A stretch of 64,000 nucleotides of DNA from positions 1 to 64,000 of the forward strand of contig JADGEL010000003.1 in the NCBI GenBank assembly GCA_016744415.1. The letters run 5' to 3'. Below, in pieces: positions 8,630-17,995 of this stretch. Position 1 is the stretch's first letter. The number at the start of each line of letters is the position of its first letter. The translations under genes were made by a program, and so were the position numbers. The DNA comes from Flavobacteriaceae bacterium (lineage in GTDB: Bacteria > Bacteroidota > Bacteroidia > Flavobacteriales > Flavobacteriaceae). The notes below the pieces were generated by a model. The model saw only the letters and a program-made list of their open reading frames with translations, made no database searches and was not told the origin of the DNA.

Positions 8630-9259
8630 TTATGGTATATTCAAATACTTGTGTGTTTGCAACGATATTTTCCATTTTGGGTTTTTCATCACATAATCAA
8701 CAATTAAAGAAGTCATTTTTTCTCTATTGCTCCACTCTGGTTGTAAAAACAATTGGCATTTACTAGAAACTTTAGCTGCTTGTTCTTCGGCAAATTTAAA
8801 GTCATTTTTATTATGCACAATCATTTTTAACTCATGAGCATGTTCATAGATTTCGGCTACTGGTAATTTTGTTTTCTTTGGAGATAAACAAATCCAATCC
8901 CAAACACCAGATAATTGATAAGCTCCAGAAGTTTCAATATGCGTTTTCAACCCTTCATTTTGTAGTGATTCTGTTAAAGGATTCATATTCCAAATTAATG
9001 GTTCTCCCCCTGTTATCACTACAGTATCGGCAGATTTTTTTGAATTTTGAACTATTAAATCAATTGCAGTTGGAGGATGTAAGTTAGCATCCCAACTCTC
9101 TTTTACATCACACCAATGACATCCTACATCACAACCTCCAATTCTAATAAAATAGGCGGCTTTCCCTGTATGACATCCTTCTCCTTGAATGGTGTAAAAC
9201 TCTTCCATTAATGGAAGCATTAATCCATTATCTACTAATTTTTTGGTTTGTATATCCAC
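8630..9259 (-). CDS. queE: 7-carboxy-7-deazaguanine synthase
   Basis: Radical SAM enzyme of queuosine/7-deazapurine synthesis that converts 6-carboxy-tetrahydropterin to 7-carboxy-7-deazaguanine. The [4Fe-4S]-binding CxxxCxxC is in GGCDVGCHWC, preceded by the family motif EEFYTIQGEG, and GGEPLIWN binds SAM. The length of 209 residues is normal for the flavobacterial form. It is divergent from the ATPase at 9345. Its last 40 bp are duplicated at 7985-8025. Confidence 0.94.
   Translation of the reverse strand: MDIQTKKLVDNGLMLPLMEEFYTIQGEGCHTGKAAYFIRIGGCDVGCHWCDVKESWDANLHPPTAIDLIVQNSKKSADTVVITGGEPLIWNMNPLTESLQNEGLKTHIETSGAYQLSGVWDWICLSPKKTKLPVAEIYEHAHELKMIVHNKNDFKFAEEQAAKVSSKCQLFLQPEWSNREKMTSLIVDYVMKNPKWKISLQTHKYLNIP
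8631..8670 (-). repeat. queE 3' end, partner copy of the duplication
   Basis: The native copy of the duplicated segment, within the last 13 codons of queE. It is the partner of 7985-8025; the two copies bracket a ~605-bp segment holding the lipoprotein gene. Confidence 0.85.
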
Positions 9260-9344
9260 TTCTAAAATTTATTTTGCAAATGTAAGACTATTAGAATTTT
9301 ATACTTTAAAAGTTTTGAGTATTTTTAACGATAAAATATTGAAT

Positions 9345-10850
9345 ATGACAGAACGTGATACTTTTTTTAAATTTATAAATGATGGTTATAAAACCAAAGG
9401 TGATTTTATTAATCTCGGAGCAGCAATGTTAGACGAAGAAACAATTACTAATGCATTTGTAAAGATTCCGCTAAAAACAATTAATAGGCATGGATTAATT
9501 GCAGGGGCAACAGGAACAGGAAAAACGAAAACCTTGCAGGTGTTTGCTGAGAATTTATCAGAGAAGGGAATTCCTGTTTTATTAATGGATGTAAAAGGAG
9601 ATTTAAGTGGATTAGCAAAAGCAAGTCCCGGTCACCCCAAGATTGATGAACGTCATGAAAAGATTGGTCTTCCGTTTGTAGCGAAAGAGTTTCCTGTAGA
9701 AATACTAACAATATCTGAACAAGATGGTACACGATTGCGTGCAACTGTTTCAGAGTTTGGACCAACATTGTTATCTCGAATATTAAATTTATCAGATGTA
9801 CAAAGCGGCATCGTTGCTGTCTTGTTTAAATATTGTGATGATATGCGTTATCCTTTGTTAGATTTAAAAGATTTTAAGAAGATATTGCAATATGCAACCA
9901 ATGAAGGGAAGAAAGAAATAGAAGCTCAATATGGTAGAATATCAACATCATCAACTGGATCAATTTTAAGAAAAATTATAGAGATTGAACAACAAGGAGG
10001 TGATTTGTTTTTTGGCGAACGCTCTTTTGATGTACAAGATTTAGTTAGGATAAATGATGAGGGTAGAGGAATGATTTCTGTATTAAGGTTGACAGATATT
10101 CAAGATAAACCAAAATTATTCTCAACTTTTATGTTGCAATTGTTGGCTGAGATTTATTCAACATTTCCTGAACAAGGAGATAGTGATAGACCAGAATTAG
10201 TGTTGTTTATAGATGAAGCGCATTTGGTATTTAAAGAAGCTTCAGGTGCATTGATGGATCAAATTGAAAGCATTATAAAATTGATTAGATCAAAAGGAGT
10301 GGGGATTTATTTTGTAACCCAAAATCCTAAGGATATACCTTCATCCATATTATCACAACTGGGATTAAAAATTCAACATGCATTAAGAGCATTTACTGCA
10401 AATGACAGAAAAGCCATAAAATTAGCAGCAGAGAATTATCCAGAATCACCATACTATGATACCGCAGAAATCTTAACAAAGTTAGGAATTGGAGAGGCTT
10501 TTGTTTCTTCTTTAAATGAAAAAGGAATACCTTCGCCACTTGCTAGAACTATGTTGAGAGCACCCATGAGTAGAATGGATATTTTGACTAATCAAGAAAT
10601 TGAAAGTCTAATAGCAAACTCTAAGGTTGCAACAAAATACAATGAAATTGTAGATAGAGAGAGTGCTTATGAAATTTTAACTGATAAGATTGTTCGTTTT
10701 AATAAACAAGAAATTGAAGAAAAAAAATTAAAAGAAATTCATAAACCCTCAAGACGAACTAGTACGAGAATGAACCCAATATTAAAGGTTGTAACAAGTG
10801 CAACTTTTATACGAGGTTTTTTTGGAGTTTTGAAAAAAGTAATGAAATAA
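9345..10850 (+). CDS. HerA-like / DUF853 ATPase
   Basis: P-loop ATPase of the helicase HerA-like (DUF853) family, cytoplasmic, proposed to act on DNA but of unsettled role. Walker A is AGATGTGKT near residue 50 and Walker B is LVLFIDEAH near residue 290. The TQNPKDIPSSIL segment (sensor region) and the GIGEAFVS region are typical. The ATG at 9345 was chosen over an upstream in-frame start at 9243 because the longer form would overlap queE and its extra 34 residues do not look like this family. Length 501 residues, normal. A basic C-terminal tail follows the ATPase core. Confidence 0.88.
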   Translation: MTERDTFFKFINDGYKTKGDFINLGAAMLDEETITNAFVKIPLKTINRHGLIAGATGTGKTKTLQVFAENLSEKGIPVLLMDVKGDLSGLAKASPGHPKIDERHEKIGLPFVAKEFPVEILTISEQDGTRLRATVSEFGPTLLSRILNLSDVQSGIVAVLFKYCDDMRYPLLDLKDFKKILQYATNEGKKEIEAQYGRISTSSTGSILRKIIEIEQQGGDLFFGERSFDVQDLVRINDEGRGMISVLRLTDIQDKPKLFSTFMLQLLAEIYSTFPEQGDSDRPELVLFIDEAHLVFKEASGALMDQIESIIKLIRSKGVGIYFVTQNPKDIPSSILSQLGLKIQHALRAFTANDRKAIKLAAENYPESPYYDTAEILTKLGIGEAFVSSLNEKGIPSPLARTMLRAPMSRMDILTNQEIESLIANSKVATKYNEIVDRESAYEILTDKIVRFNKQEIEEKKLKEIHKPSRRTSTRMNPILKVVTSATFIRGFFGVLKKVMK

Positions 10851-10899
10851 ATAATTGTAATATACGTTACAGTAACGAGAATCGATTAAATCAATTTTT

Positions 10900-11472
10900 A
10901 TGAATAAATTAAAAAATCTAGGAGTACTTTTATTAATAGTATTTGTGTTTTCTCAATGTACAAATGAAAATTCTTTTTTGATTGAAAAGAATAGAGTTGG
11001 TTTGATTTCTAACACAGATAGAGTGAGTGATATAGAAATGATTTTTTCCAATGATTCTGTGGTAAGCCATTTAAGCGAAGGAGCTTTAGGTGATGGAGAA
11101 TCAAAATTTAATGGAGATAATGATGAATACCTAATTTACTCAAAAGAAGGAAAGCATTTATTGACCCTTGTGCCAAAAATTTCGCAAGATTCATTATCAA
11201 CAATTAAATATGTTGATGTGTTTGATAGCCAATATAAGACTGATAAAGAGTTAGCATTAACATCGCAATTTAAAGATGTGAATTTGCAGTATATGATTAA
11301 TAAAGTAGAAACTACTTTGTCATCTGCTACTTTATATATAGATGAATTGAATGTCACTTTAACAATTGATAAGAAAGAATTGGGAATTAATGAATTTAGT
11401 ACTGAGAAAGTGAAGATTGAACAAATTCCTGAAATGGCAAAAATCAAATCAATGACTATTTGGTTTGATTAA
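10900..11472 (+). CDS. Putative lipoprotein of unknown function
   Basis: Lipoprotein signal peptide with the Cys in VFVFSQCTNE; the mature part is about 170 residues. It contains a segment that looks like a conserved flavobacterial unknown (DNDEYLIYSKEGKHLLTLVP, then a region with SQFKDVNLQYMI). There is no catalytic motif. It lies between the ATPase and the cupin on the same strand. A 7-bp inverted repeat (11469-11475 with 11494-11500) spans its stop and the approach to the cupin start. Confidence 0.75.
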   Translation: MNKLKNLGVLLLIVFVFSQCTNENSFLIEKNRVGLISNTDRVSDIEMIFSNDSVVSHLSEGALGDGESKFNGDNDEYLIYSKEGKHLLTLVPKISQDSLSTIKYVDVFDSQYKTDKELALTSQFKDVNLQYMINKVETTLSSATLYIDELNVTLTIDKKELGINEFSTEKVKIEQIPEMAKIKSMTIWFD

Positions 11473-11502
11473 AGGAGTATTAATTATAAACCCCCTTTAA
11501 AA

Positions 11503-11871
11503 ATGTCTAAAAAATATACAATTCAAAAATCACCATTTGTTATTCCAACTGACGATGGTAAGTTGATTGAAGAACATTTTGGTTTTACAACGGATTCTAA
11601 TCCAGCATTGAGTTTGGCACATATGGTGGCGCCATCAGGATGGAGTGAGCCTTTTCAAACTCCAGAGTTTGATGAATATACCTACATCATTAAAGGTAAA
11701 AAACAATTTAATATTGATGGTGAAATTGTGATACTTGAAAAAGGACAATCTATAAAACTTAATAAAGGAGTTAGAGTTCAATATTCAAACCCATTTAATG
11801 AGCCTTGTGATTATATCTCAGTTTGTACCCCAGCATTTTCTATTGGTATTGTTCATCGCGAAGAAGGTTAG
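11503..11871 (+). CDS. Cupin-domain protein
   Basis: Single cupin barrel of 122 residues. Residues about 38-110 carry the cupin pattern: an EPFQTPEFDEYTYIIKG strand pair, then FNIDGEIVILEKGQSIKL and the late strand NPFNEPCDYISVC. The usual metal-binding His pair of cupin motif 1 is not obvious, so it may bind without catalysing. It converges with, and overlaps by 4 bp, the halogenase-like gene on the other strand, marking the edge of the pigment locus. Substrate unknown. Confidence 0.8.
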   Translation: MSKKYTIQKSPFVIPTDDGKLIEEHFGFTTDSNPALSLAHMVAPSGWSEPFQTPEFDEYTYIIKGKKQFNIDGEIVILEKGQSIKLNKGVRVQYSNPFNEPCDYISVCTPAFSIGIVHREEG

Positions 11872-13121
11872 TCATATTTATTCAATTTCAATTCTTGCTC
11901 CATATCAATTACATGAGCAACGGTTTTTATAATCCTATTATGTCTAGTAACAAACGGGTTTGTTTTATCCCAAACATATCCTGCTAAGACAGCACATATT
12001 TGTTTTTTAATTTCAGGATTTTCTGGTCTAGCAAAAAACAATTTTTGCAAATTACCCGTATACCATTCTTTTACATACGATGAAAAAACAGCAACACCTT
12101 CAGCAATATATTTGGTATATTCTGTTTCCCAATTAACAGTTTTTCCTTGTAATTCTTTACAAGCTAATTTTGCAGCTAATAATCCAGATTCGGTTGCAAA
12201 AGTAACTCCCGATGAAAAAACAGGATCTAAAAACTCTGCAGAATTTCCAGTCAATGCATACCCATCTCCATACAATTGCTTTACTGATTTAGAAAAATTT
12301 TGAATAATAATTGGCTCAAATAAAAAGTCAACATCTTTAAAGCGCTCATAATAGTAATCAGATAATTTCATCATTTCTGATAAACGTTCTGTCGGTGTCC
12401 CTTTATAAGAATTAATAAATCCAGTTTTACTTACAAAACCAATACTTGTATTTCCGTTAGAAAACGGAATTACCCACAACCATGTATCTGTGTCAATTAC
12501 ATCAAAAGTAATGAGTGTTCCTTCTTTTCCTTCAGGACGATTGATATCTTTTACTTGTGTAAAAATAGAGGAGTGGTCTGGTAATTTTGAAGGGATATCT
12601 AAATCTAAAAGGCGTGGTAAAACACGTCCATATCCGCTAGAATCAATAATAAATTTTGCATTGATAGTTTTTAAATTTCCATCTTTATCTTTAATGGTTG
12701 TTTTGGAGTTTGAGCCATCAAAAGTAACCGCAATAACTTCATTTTCAAAATCAATAGGTACTCCTTTTTTTTGCACTTCTGTTGCTAAAGTATTATCAAA
12801 ATCATCACGAGGAACTTGCCAAGTCCAATTCCAACCTTCGGTGTGCTTTTTGCTAAAATCAAAATCACAAACAATATCTTTGCTCAGAAATCGTGCACCA
12901 GCTTTTTTTTCATAATTACGTTCAATTAAACAATCTAAAAGTCCAACTTCTTCAAAATGTTCCATACATTTTGGAAGTAAACTTTCACCAATAACATAGC
13001 GAGGGAATTTAGATTTCTCAACAACCTTTACATTGACTTTATTGTTTTTTAAATAAGAAGCTGAAACACAGCCAGATGGGCCAGAGCCAATTACTAGGAC
13101 ATCAACATTTTCTTCATTCAT
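11868..13121 (-). CDS. Flavin-dependent halogenase-like oxidoreductase
   Basis: FAD enzyme of the tryptophan-halogenase / geranylgeranyl-reductase superfamily. The FAD-binding GSGPSGCVSASYL is at the N-terminus. The motif DTWLWVIPFSNG (WxWxIP) is the one that marks flavin-dependent halogenases, and YALTGNSAEFLDPVFSSG is the second FAD site. It is the first gene of the flexirubin locus, divergent from tyrosine ammonia-lyase. Flexirubins are chlorinated in some species, so ring chlorination is the likely role, but a hydroxylation or dehydrogenation cannot be excluded from sequence alone. Confidence 0.82.
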   Translation of the reverse strand: MNEENVDVLVIGSGPSGCVSASYLKNNKVNVKVVEKSKFPRYVIGESLLPKCMEHFEEVGLLDCLIERNYEKKAGARFLSKDIVCDFDFSKKHTEGWNWTWQVPRDDFDNTLATEVQKKGVPIDFENEVIAVTFDGSNSKTTIKDKDGNLKTINAKFIIDSSGYGRVLPRLLDLDIPSKLPDHSSIFTQVKDINRPEGKEGTLITFDVIDTDTWLWVIPFSNGNTSIGFVSKTGFINSYKGTPTERLSEMMKLSDYYYERFKDVDFLFEPIIIQNFSKSVKQLYGDGYALTGNSAEFLDPVFSSGVTFATESGLLAAKLACKELQGKTVNWETEYTKYIAEGVAVFSSYVKEWYTGNLQKLFFARPENPEIKKQICAVLAGYVWDKTNPFVTRHNRIIKTVAHVIDMEQELKLNKYD

Positions 13122-13128
13122 AATTAAT

Positions 13129-13160
13129 TTGTATTTATAAAATAAAAATTGGTAAATTTG
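13129..13160 (+). promoter_or_regulatory. Promoter of the tyrosine ammonia-lyase operon
   Basis: TTG at 13129-13131 and TAAATTTG at 13153-13160 fit the Bacteroidota -33 / -7 pattern with a 21-bp spacer. It lies in the divergent intergenic region, 60 bp before the lyase ATG. Confidence 0.55.
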
Positions 13161-13220
13161 TTTAGTAAAAATACTAAAATCCTTTAAGAAATTAGAGGTT
13201 CCAACTAATTAAACTTATAT

Positions 13221-14750
13221 ATGCTGAAAATAGAAAAAGAGTTAGAGCTTTCTGACTTTTATAGTGTTCTTTTTAAGAATGATAAAATTGAATTGAGCCA
13301 ATCAATTATTAAAAGAGTAGAAAAAAGCCATGAATTTTTAAAAGAGTTTTCTGAGAACAAAGTTATCTATGGTGTCAATACCGGATTTGGCCCTATGGCA
13401 CAATATAAAATTGCAGATAAAGATCGTTTGCAATTACAATACAATTTAATTCGTAGTCATGCTTCTGGTACTGGTGAACCTTTAAAAGCTAAGTATGTAA
13501 AAGCTGCAATGTTAGCCAGATTAAACACACTTTGCTTGGGTAATTCTGGCGTGCATCCGTCAGTTGTTGACTTAATGATTGAGTTGATTAATAGAGATAT
13601 TACCCCATTGATTTATTCTCATGGAGGAGTTGGTGCTAGTGGTGATTTAGTACAGCTGGCACATTTAGCATTAGTTTTGATTGGTGAAGGTGAAGTGTTT
13701 TATAAAGGAAAATTAACTCCAACTGCTGAAGTTTTTGAAATCGAGAATTTATCCCCTATTAAAGTTGTAATTCGTGAGGGATTGGCTTTGATGAATGGGA
13801 CTTCGGTAATGACAGGTATCGGAATTGTAAATACTATTTATTCTCAAAAATTATTAGATTGGACTATAGGCTGTTCCGTTGCCATAAATGAAATTGTTTG
13901 CGCCTATGATGATCATTTATCGGTTGAATTAAATCAGACGAAAAAACATAAAGGTCAACAGAAAATAGCTAAAATAATGCGTGAGGCATTATCTGACAGT
14001 AAGTTGACAAAAAGTAGAGAAGATCATTTGTATAATGGCAATGGTAATAATGGCACTTCTATTTTTAAAGATAAGGTACAAGAGTATTATTCATTACGTT
14101 GTGTTCCTCAAATTTTAGGGCCTGTTTTGGATACTTTGAAAGGTGTAAAAAGAATAATGATCGAAGAAGTAAATTCTGCAAACGATAACCCAATTGTTGA
14201 TGTTGAAAAGAAACATGTATATCATGGTGGTAATTTTCATGGAGATTATATTTCATTAGAAATGGATAAACTGAAATTAGTGGTTACTAAATTAAGCATG
14301 TTGTCTGAGCGCCAATTAAATTATTTGTTGAATCATAAATTGAATGATATTTTAACTCCGTTTGTTAATCTCGGAACATTAGGATTAAACTTCGGAATGC
14401 AAGGAGTTCAGTTTACAGCAACTTCTACAACCGCAGAAAACCAAACATTATCTAACCCAATGTATGTACATAGCATTCCTAATAATAATGACAATCAAGA
14501 TATTGTAAGTATGGGTACCAATGCCGCATTAATTACCAAAAAAGTAATTGAAAATGCTTTTGAAGTGGTGGCAATTGAATTGATTACTGTAATACAAGCT
14601 ATAGAATATTTAGGAGTTCAAGATAAAATTTCTTCTAAAACTTCTGAATTGTACAATCAAATTAGAGCTATTGTGCCAGTGTTTAAAGAAGATGTTATTA
14701 TGTACCCGTATGTAAATAATGTCAAAGAGTTTTTAATGAAAATAGATTGA
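13221..14750 (+). CDS. Tyrosine ammonia-lyase
   Basis: Aromatic amino acid lyase of the HAL/PAL/TAL family that deaminates tyrosine to 4-coumarate, the aryl starter of flexirubins. The MIO cofactor triad is Ala139-Ser140-Gly141 in HGGVGASGDLVQ. The substrate-selecting residue is His80 in LIRSHASGTG, as in tyrosine-specific enzymes, where phenylalanine lyases carry other residues. The sequence closely follows the characterised Flavobacterium johnsoniae TAL (for example VIYGVNTGFGPMAQY and NNNDNQDIVSMGTN). The full length of 509 residues is present. It begins the plus-strand part of the pigment locus with its own promoter. Confidence 0.93.
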   Translation: MLKIEKELELSDFYSVLFKNDKIELSQSIIKRVEKSHEFLKEFSENKVIYGVNTGFGPMAQYKIADKDRLQLQYNLIRSHASGTGEPLKAKYVKAAMLARLNTLCLGNSGVHPSVVDLMIELINRDITPLIYSHGGVGASGDLVQLAHLALVLIGEGEVFYKGKLTPTAEVFEIENLSPIKVVIREGLALMNGTSVMTGIGIVNTIYSQKLLDWTIGCSVAINEIVCAYDDHLSVELNQTKKHKGQQKIAKIMREALSDSKLTKSREDHLYNGNGNNGTSIFKDKVQEYYSLRCVPQILGPVLDTLKGVKRIMIEEVNSANDNPIVDVEKKHVYHGGNFHGDYISLEMDKLKLVVTKLSMLSERQLNYLLNHKLNDILTPFVNLGTLGLNFGMQGVQFTATSTTAENQTLSNPMYVHSIPNNNDNQDIVSMGTNAALITKKVIENAFEVVAIELITVIQAIEYLGVQDKISSKTSELYNQIRAIVPVFKEDVIMYPYVNNVKEFLMKID

Positions 14751-14778
14751 ATAGATTATTAATTTAAAACATAAAAAG

Positions 14779-15912
14779 ATGAAAAAGATAGTTTTAGTGT
14801 TAGTTAGTGTATTGTTGTGTCAAACAATTTTTGCTCAAAGAGCAGCAGTTGTAAACCAAGACAAAAAGTTTGGTTTTATTAATGAAGATGGAAGTTGGTT
14901 GATTGAACCAACTTATAAAGGTGCTATCAGTTTTTCTGATGGATTGGCAGGAGTATTTGATGGTGATAATTGGGGTTTTGTTAATAGTAAAGGCGAAATG
15001 GTTATCGGAGCTAAATACGACAAAGTAAAAGGTTTCAATTCAGGTATAGCTGTTGTAGCAATGGGTAAAAAATGGATGTATATCAACAAAAAAGGAGAAG
15101 AAGTTTCTTTGCAAACATCAGACAAAGTATTTGATTTTGTTGGTGGTGTTGCCTTTTTTAGACAAAACGGTTTGGTAGGTCTAATGAATCCAAAAGGAGA
15201 AGTTTTAGCTGAAGCGAAATACAAGAAAATTTTAAAGTTTAAAAATGGACATGCAAAAGTATTGTTAGGAGAATCTTGGGGATTAGTTGATAGTACAGGT
15301 AAAGAAGTAATTGAGCCAATTTATCAAGAAGTAGGTTACATGTCTCAAGGTGTGGCAAAAGTTAAAAAAGATAATATTTATGGATTGATGATTAATGGAG
15401 TTTTTACAAAAGTTGATGGCGCTATAAAAATTTGGGGCTTTACAGATGGAGAAAATTTGACATATGCTATGAATGCAGATAAGAAAGTTGGTTTTATAGA
15501 TAGATCTGGAAAATGGGTTATACAGCCAACCTTTAAAAAAGTAAAAAGATTTAGCAATGGATTGGCTCCTGTATTGGAAAATAAATTATGGGGATTTATA
15601 GATGAAAGCGGAACTATAGTAATTTCTGAGCAATATAAAGATGCCGAAATTTTTAGTAAGGAAGGATATGCGCCTGTAAAACCTAGTAAGATGTGGGGTT
15701 TTATTAATACAAAGGGTGATTTGATTATTGATGATAAGTATATTATTTCTGCAAAGAGTTTTAATTTTATGGTAGCAAAATCAAAAGGTTTTGAAAATGG
15801 ATTGGCAAGAGTTGGATACAAAAAAAAATGGGGTTTTATCAATGAAAAAGGGGAGTTACTAAATGATATTTGGTATATAAATGCTGAAAGTTTTGAAGAA
15901 ATAAAGAGATAA
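14779..15912 (+). CDS. Exported WG-repeat protein
   Basis: Signal peptide (about 1-20) then about eight WG/KWG repeats of ~40-48 residues (KKFGFINEDGSW, NWGFVNSKGE, LWGFIDESGT, KWGFINEKGE), a beta-rich solenoid commonly found in exported Bacteroidota proteins. No enzymatic motif. It sits between tyrosine ammonia-lyase and the M23 peptidase. This family is not part of the known flexirubin pathway, so it is probably an insertion or a periplasmic accessory. Function unknown. Confidence 0.82.
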   Translation: MKKIVLVLVSVLLCQTIFAQRAAVVNQDKKFGFINEDGSWLIEPTYKGAISFSDGLAGVFDGDNWGFVNSKGEMVIGAKYDKVKGFNSGIAVVAMGKKWMYINKKGEEVSLQTSDKVFDFVGGVAFFRQNGLVGLMNPKGEVLAEAKYKKILKFKNGHAKVLLGESWGLVDSTGKEVIEPIYQEVGYMSQGVAKVKKDNIYGLMINGVFTKVDGAIKIWGFTDGENLTYAMNADKKVGFIDRSGKWVIQPTFKKVKRFSNGLAPVLENKLWGFIDESGTIVISEQYKDAEIFSKEGYAPVKPSKMWGFINTKGDLIIDDKYIISAKSFNFMVAKSKGFENGLARVGYKKKWGFINEKGELLNDIWYINAESFEEIKR

Positions 15913-15944
15913 CCTAAATGAATAATGTATATAAACTAAATTAG

Positions 15945-17468
15945 ATGAGAAAAATAATTTATTATTTTAAAGTAGGAGTTTTATTAATTGGGTTACAGCT
16001 CTTAACAATAAATTGTAATAATGATGAAACAATATCAATGCAAGAAGAAAATTTGTTAGAAAGCAAATTTAAAATTCCTTCCGTTTCAATTGCTCAAAAT
16101 AGTTTTGAGCTTAGTACTCAAATAAGAGACCCCTTTAAAAGTGCATCTTCAAGCTCCAGTGAATTATTCAGGACTAATAGTGAATCAGAGAATGAAATTT
16201 TTGTTAATTGGGACAAATCAGTTGCTAAAAAATTTAAAGAAGAAGATGGAGGCGTTGATATTCTGTATACACCTGTAGAGTATAATAGCCACAATGTAAG
16301 AATGAAAACATTTGTTGCATCTGTAGAAAATGAAAGTGAATTAGAATCGAGTATAATAACTGTTGTTTATGATGATACTTCAAATAAATATCAATTTTCT
16401 GGTTTAATAATTAAGCATTATTTGAATGGTGATTTAAAACAAATTTACAGATATGAAAATGGTATAAGAGTTTTAGAATCGGTAGAATATGATTCTTATA
16501 TAGAAAATAATCAAAGTGAAACAGCATCCATAGCTATAGGTGATGCACTATTTACTGAATACCCTGAAGCTGATACAGATTGTGATATGACAATTGGAGA
16601 ACTATTATTGATGATTTGGGAAAGCGGAGGCGGATATTTTGCTTTTGACGAAGTTGTAGTGGTAGCTAGTGGAAATGTTACTGGTAATGATGGTAGTGGA
16701 GGAACTGGAGATGGCTGGGATGGAGATGGATTTGATTGGGAAAACCCTGATGATATTTTAAATCAAGACGGCGGTGGCGGAAGCCCTGTTGGTGGTAATG
16801 AAGATGATGAAAACGGGGATAATACAAATGAGAGTGGTGATGAAGAAGAACCAGAATGGTGGGAAGATTGTGGAGAAGGATATGTGCTAGATGCTGATGG
16901 GAATTGTGTTGAGATTATACCATGTGCAGGTAATCCATTACCTAAAATTAAATTAGCACATCAACTAGGACTATCAGGTTGGAAAGGAGGAATGTTTGGG
17001 AATTCTAATATTGGTGGATGCACACGATTTGGAGCAAATCATTGTTCAACGCCAAGAAACAAAAAGCATGAAGGATTAGATTTAGAAAGCTCTTATGGCG
17101 ACCCTATTTATGCCATGTATGACGGAGTAGCAACAAAAATCACTCAACATGATAAAGATGGTGTAACAGTTATAGGAGCGGGTCATTATGTAAGTATAAC
17201 TTCTACTGTTAATGGTGAAGAAATAAAAATTCTTTATTTTCATATGCAAGAAGACAATAGAAAATCTGGAGATGTAAGCGTAGGTGATATTATTGGATTT
17301 CAAGGAGATTCGGGAAATTTAAAAGGTGCAATTGATGGTGGTTATGCTATTTCGCACTTACATATTAAAATAAAAGATTCCTATGGGAATGCAATTGATC
17401 CAAGACCTTTTCTTAGTACTGAAATGGATATAAATGGAAATGTAACTCAAAATGAAAACTGTAACTAA
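15945..17468 (+). CDS. Exported protein with C-terminal M23 peptidase domain
   Basis: Likely lipoprotein (Cys in LLTINCNND). Residues about 25-240 form an exported N-terminal region and 240-310 an Asp/Gly/Glu-rich linker. After a short Cys-containing junction (CAGNPLPKIKLAH, then GCTRFG) comes an M23 (LytM-like) metallopeptidase domain, about 375-490, with zinc ligands in KHEGLDL and HLHIKI. M23 enzymes cut peptide bridges in peptidoglycan. The layout of constant N-terminus, acidic linker and exchangeable C-terminal domain resembles modular exported effectors of Flavobacteriaceae. It is followed after 12 bp by a small exported protein. It lies inside the pigment locus without an obvious pathway role. 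Confidence 0.82.
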   Translation: MRKIIYYFKVGVLLIGLQLLTINCNNDETISMQEENLLESKFKIPSVSIAQNSFELSTQIRDPFKSASSSSSELFRTNSESENEIFVNWDKSVAKKFKEEDGGVDILYTPVEYNSHNVRMKTFVASVENESELESSIITVVYDDTSNKYQFSGLIIKHYLNGDLKQIYRYENGIRVLESVEYDSYIENNQSETASIAIGDALFTEYPEADTDCDMTIGELLLMIWESGGGYFAFDEVVVVASGNVTGNDGSGGTGDGWDGDGFDWENPDDILNQDGGGGSPVGGNEDDENGDNTNESGDEEEPEWWEDCGEGYVLDADGNCVEIIPCAGNPLPKIKLAHQLGLSGWKGGMFGNSNIGGCTRFGANHCSTPRNKKHEGLDLESSYGDPIYAMYDGVATKITQHDKDGVTVIGAGHYVSITSTVNGEEIKILYFHMQEDNRKSGDVSVGDIIGFQGDSGNLKGAIDGGYAISHLHIKIKDSYGNAIDPRPFLSTEMDINGNVTQNENCN

Positions 17469-17480
17469 ATAAAAAAAATC

Positions 17481-17990
17481 ATGAAAAATATATTAATAAT
17501 ACTTATTTTATTTTTAGCTAATAAAGGATATTCGCAAGCGGTTGCTAACGAGCTAACTACAGAGCAATTTAACAATATTAAAATTGAAGGAATTTTAAAA
17601 ACTACTCTTGAAGCAACACAAGGCGATATAATACAAATGGAAAGTGTTTTTGGCAGCTCAGAGTTCACTGAAGGGCCTGATGGCATAGGAGATGGTTGGA
17701 GGATTTTTACCTTTTCAAATGGATTAACAATTGGATTTACAGACATTTACTCGCAACAATATGATGCGAGTATTGAAGGTTTTGATACAAATTCTATAAC
17801 CATCAAAGAGATAACGGTTAATGTTGGGGATAACATTAGTTTGTTAGGTTCCGATATAATATTTAATCCTAGAACAGATGGTGCTGAATCAATTATATTT
17901 ACCCATTCCTTTTACGATTGTTGCCCAATAATAATTGAGTTCAATCACAGAAATATTATTACTAAAATTGCATATTATGTATGGTCATAA
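17481..17990 (+). CDS. Small exported protein of unknown function
   Basis: Signal peptide (about 1-18), mature part about 150 residues, acidic, with a predicted beta-rich fold and a Cys pair in SFYDCCPII near the C-terminus. No family recognised. It follows the M23-domain protein by 12 bp and is surely co-transcribed with it, so it may be a partner, inhibitor or immunity-type protein for that peptidase. That role is inferred only from position. Confidence 0.65.
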   Translation: MKNILIILILFLANKGYSQAVANELTTEQFNNIKIEGILKTTLEATQGDIIQMESVFGSSEFTEGPDGIGDGWRIFTFSNGLTIGFTDIYSQQYDASIEGFDTNSITIKEITVNVGDNISLLGSDIIFNPRTDGAESIIFTHSFYDCCPIIIEFNHRNIITKIAYYVWS

Positions 17991-17995
17991 TCAGA

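Noticed and set aside
9243-9344. Longer N-terminus of the HerA-like ATPase
   Set aside because: It would overlap queE and its 34 residues do not resemble the family; ATG 9345 is better.
11469-11500. Inverted repeat TTAAAGG/CCTTTAA before the cupin gene
   Set aside because: Only 7 bp with an 18-nt loop; could be chance in AT-rich DNA.
12490-12915. Open frame opposite the halogenase-like gene
   Set aside because: Mirror of a well-supported conserved gene; no motif.
15378-15842. Open frame opposite the WG-repeat protein
   Set aside because: Arises from the regular WG repeat codons on the other strand.
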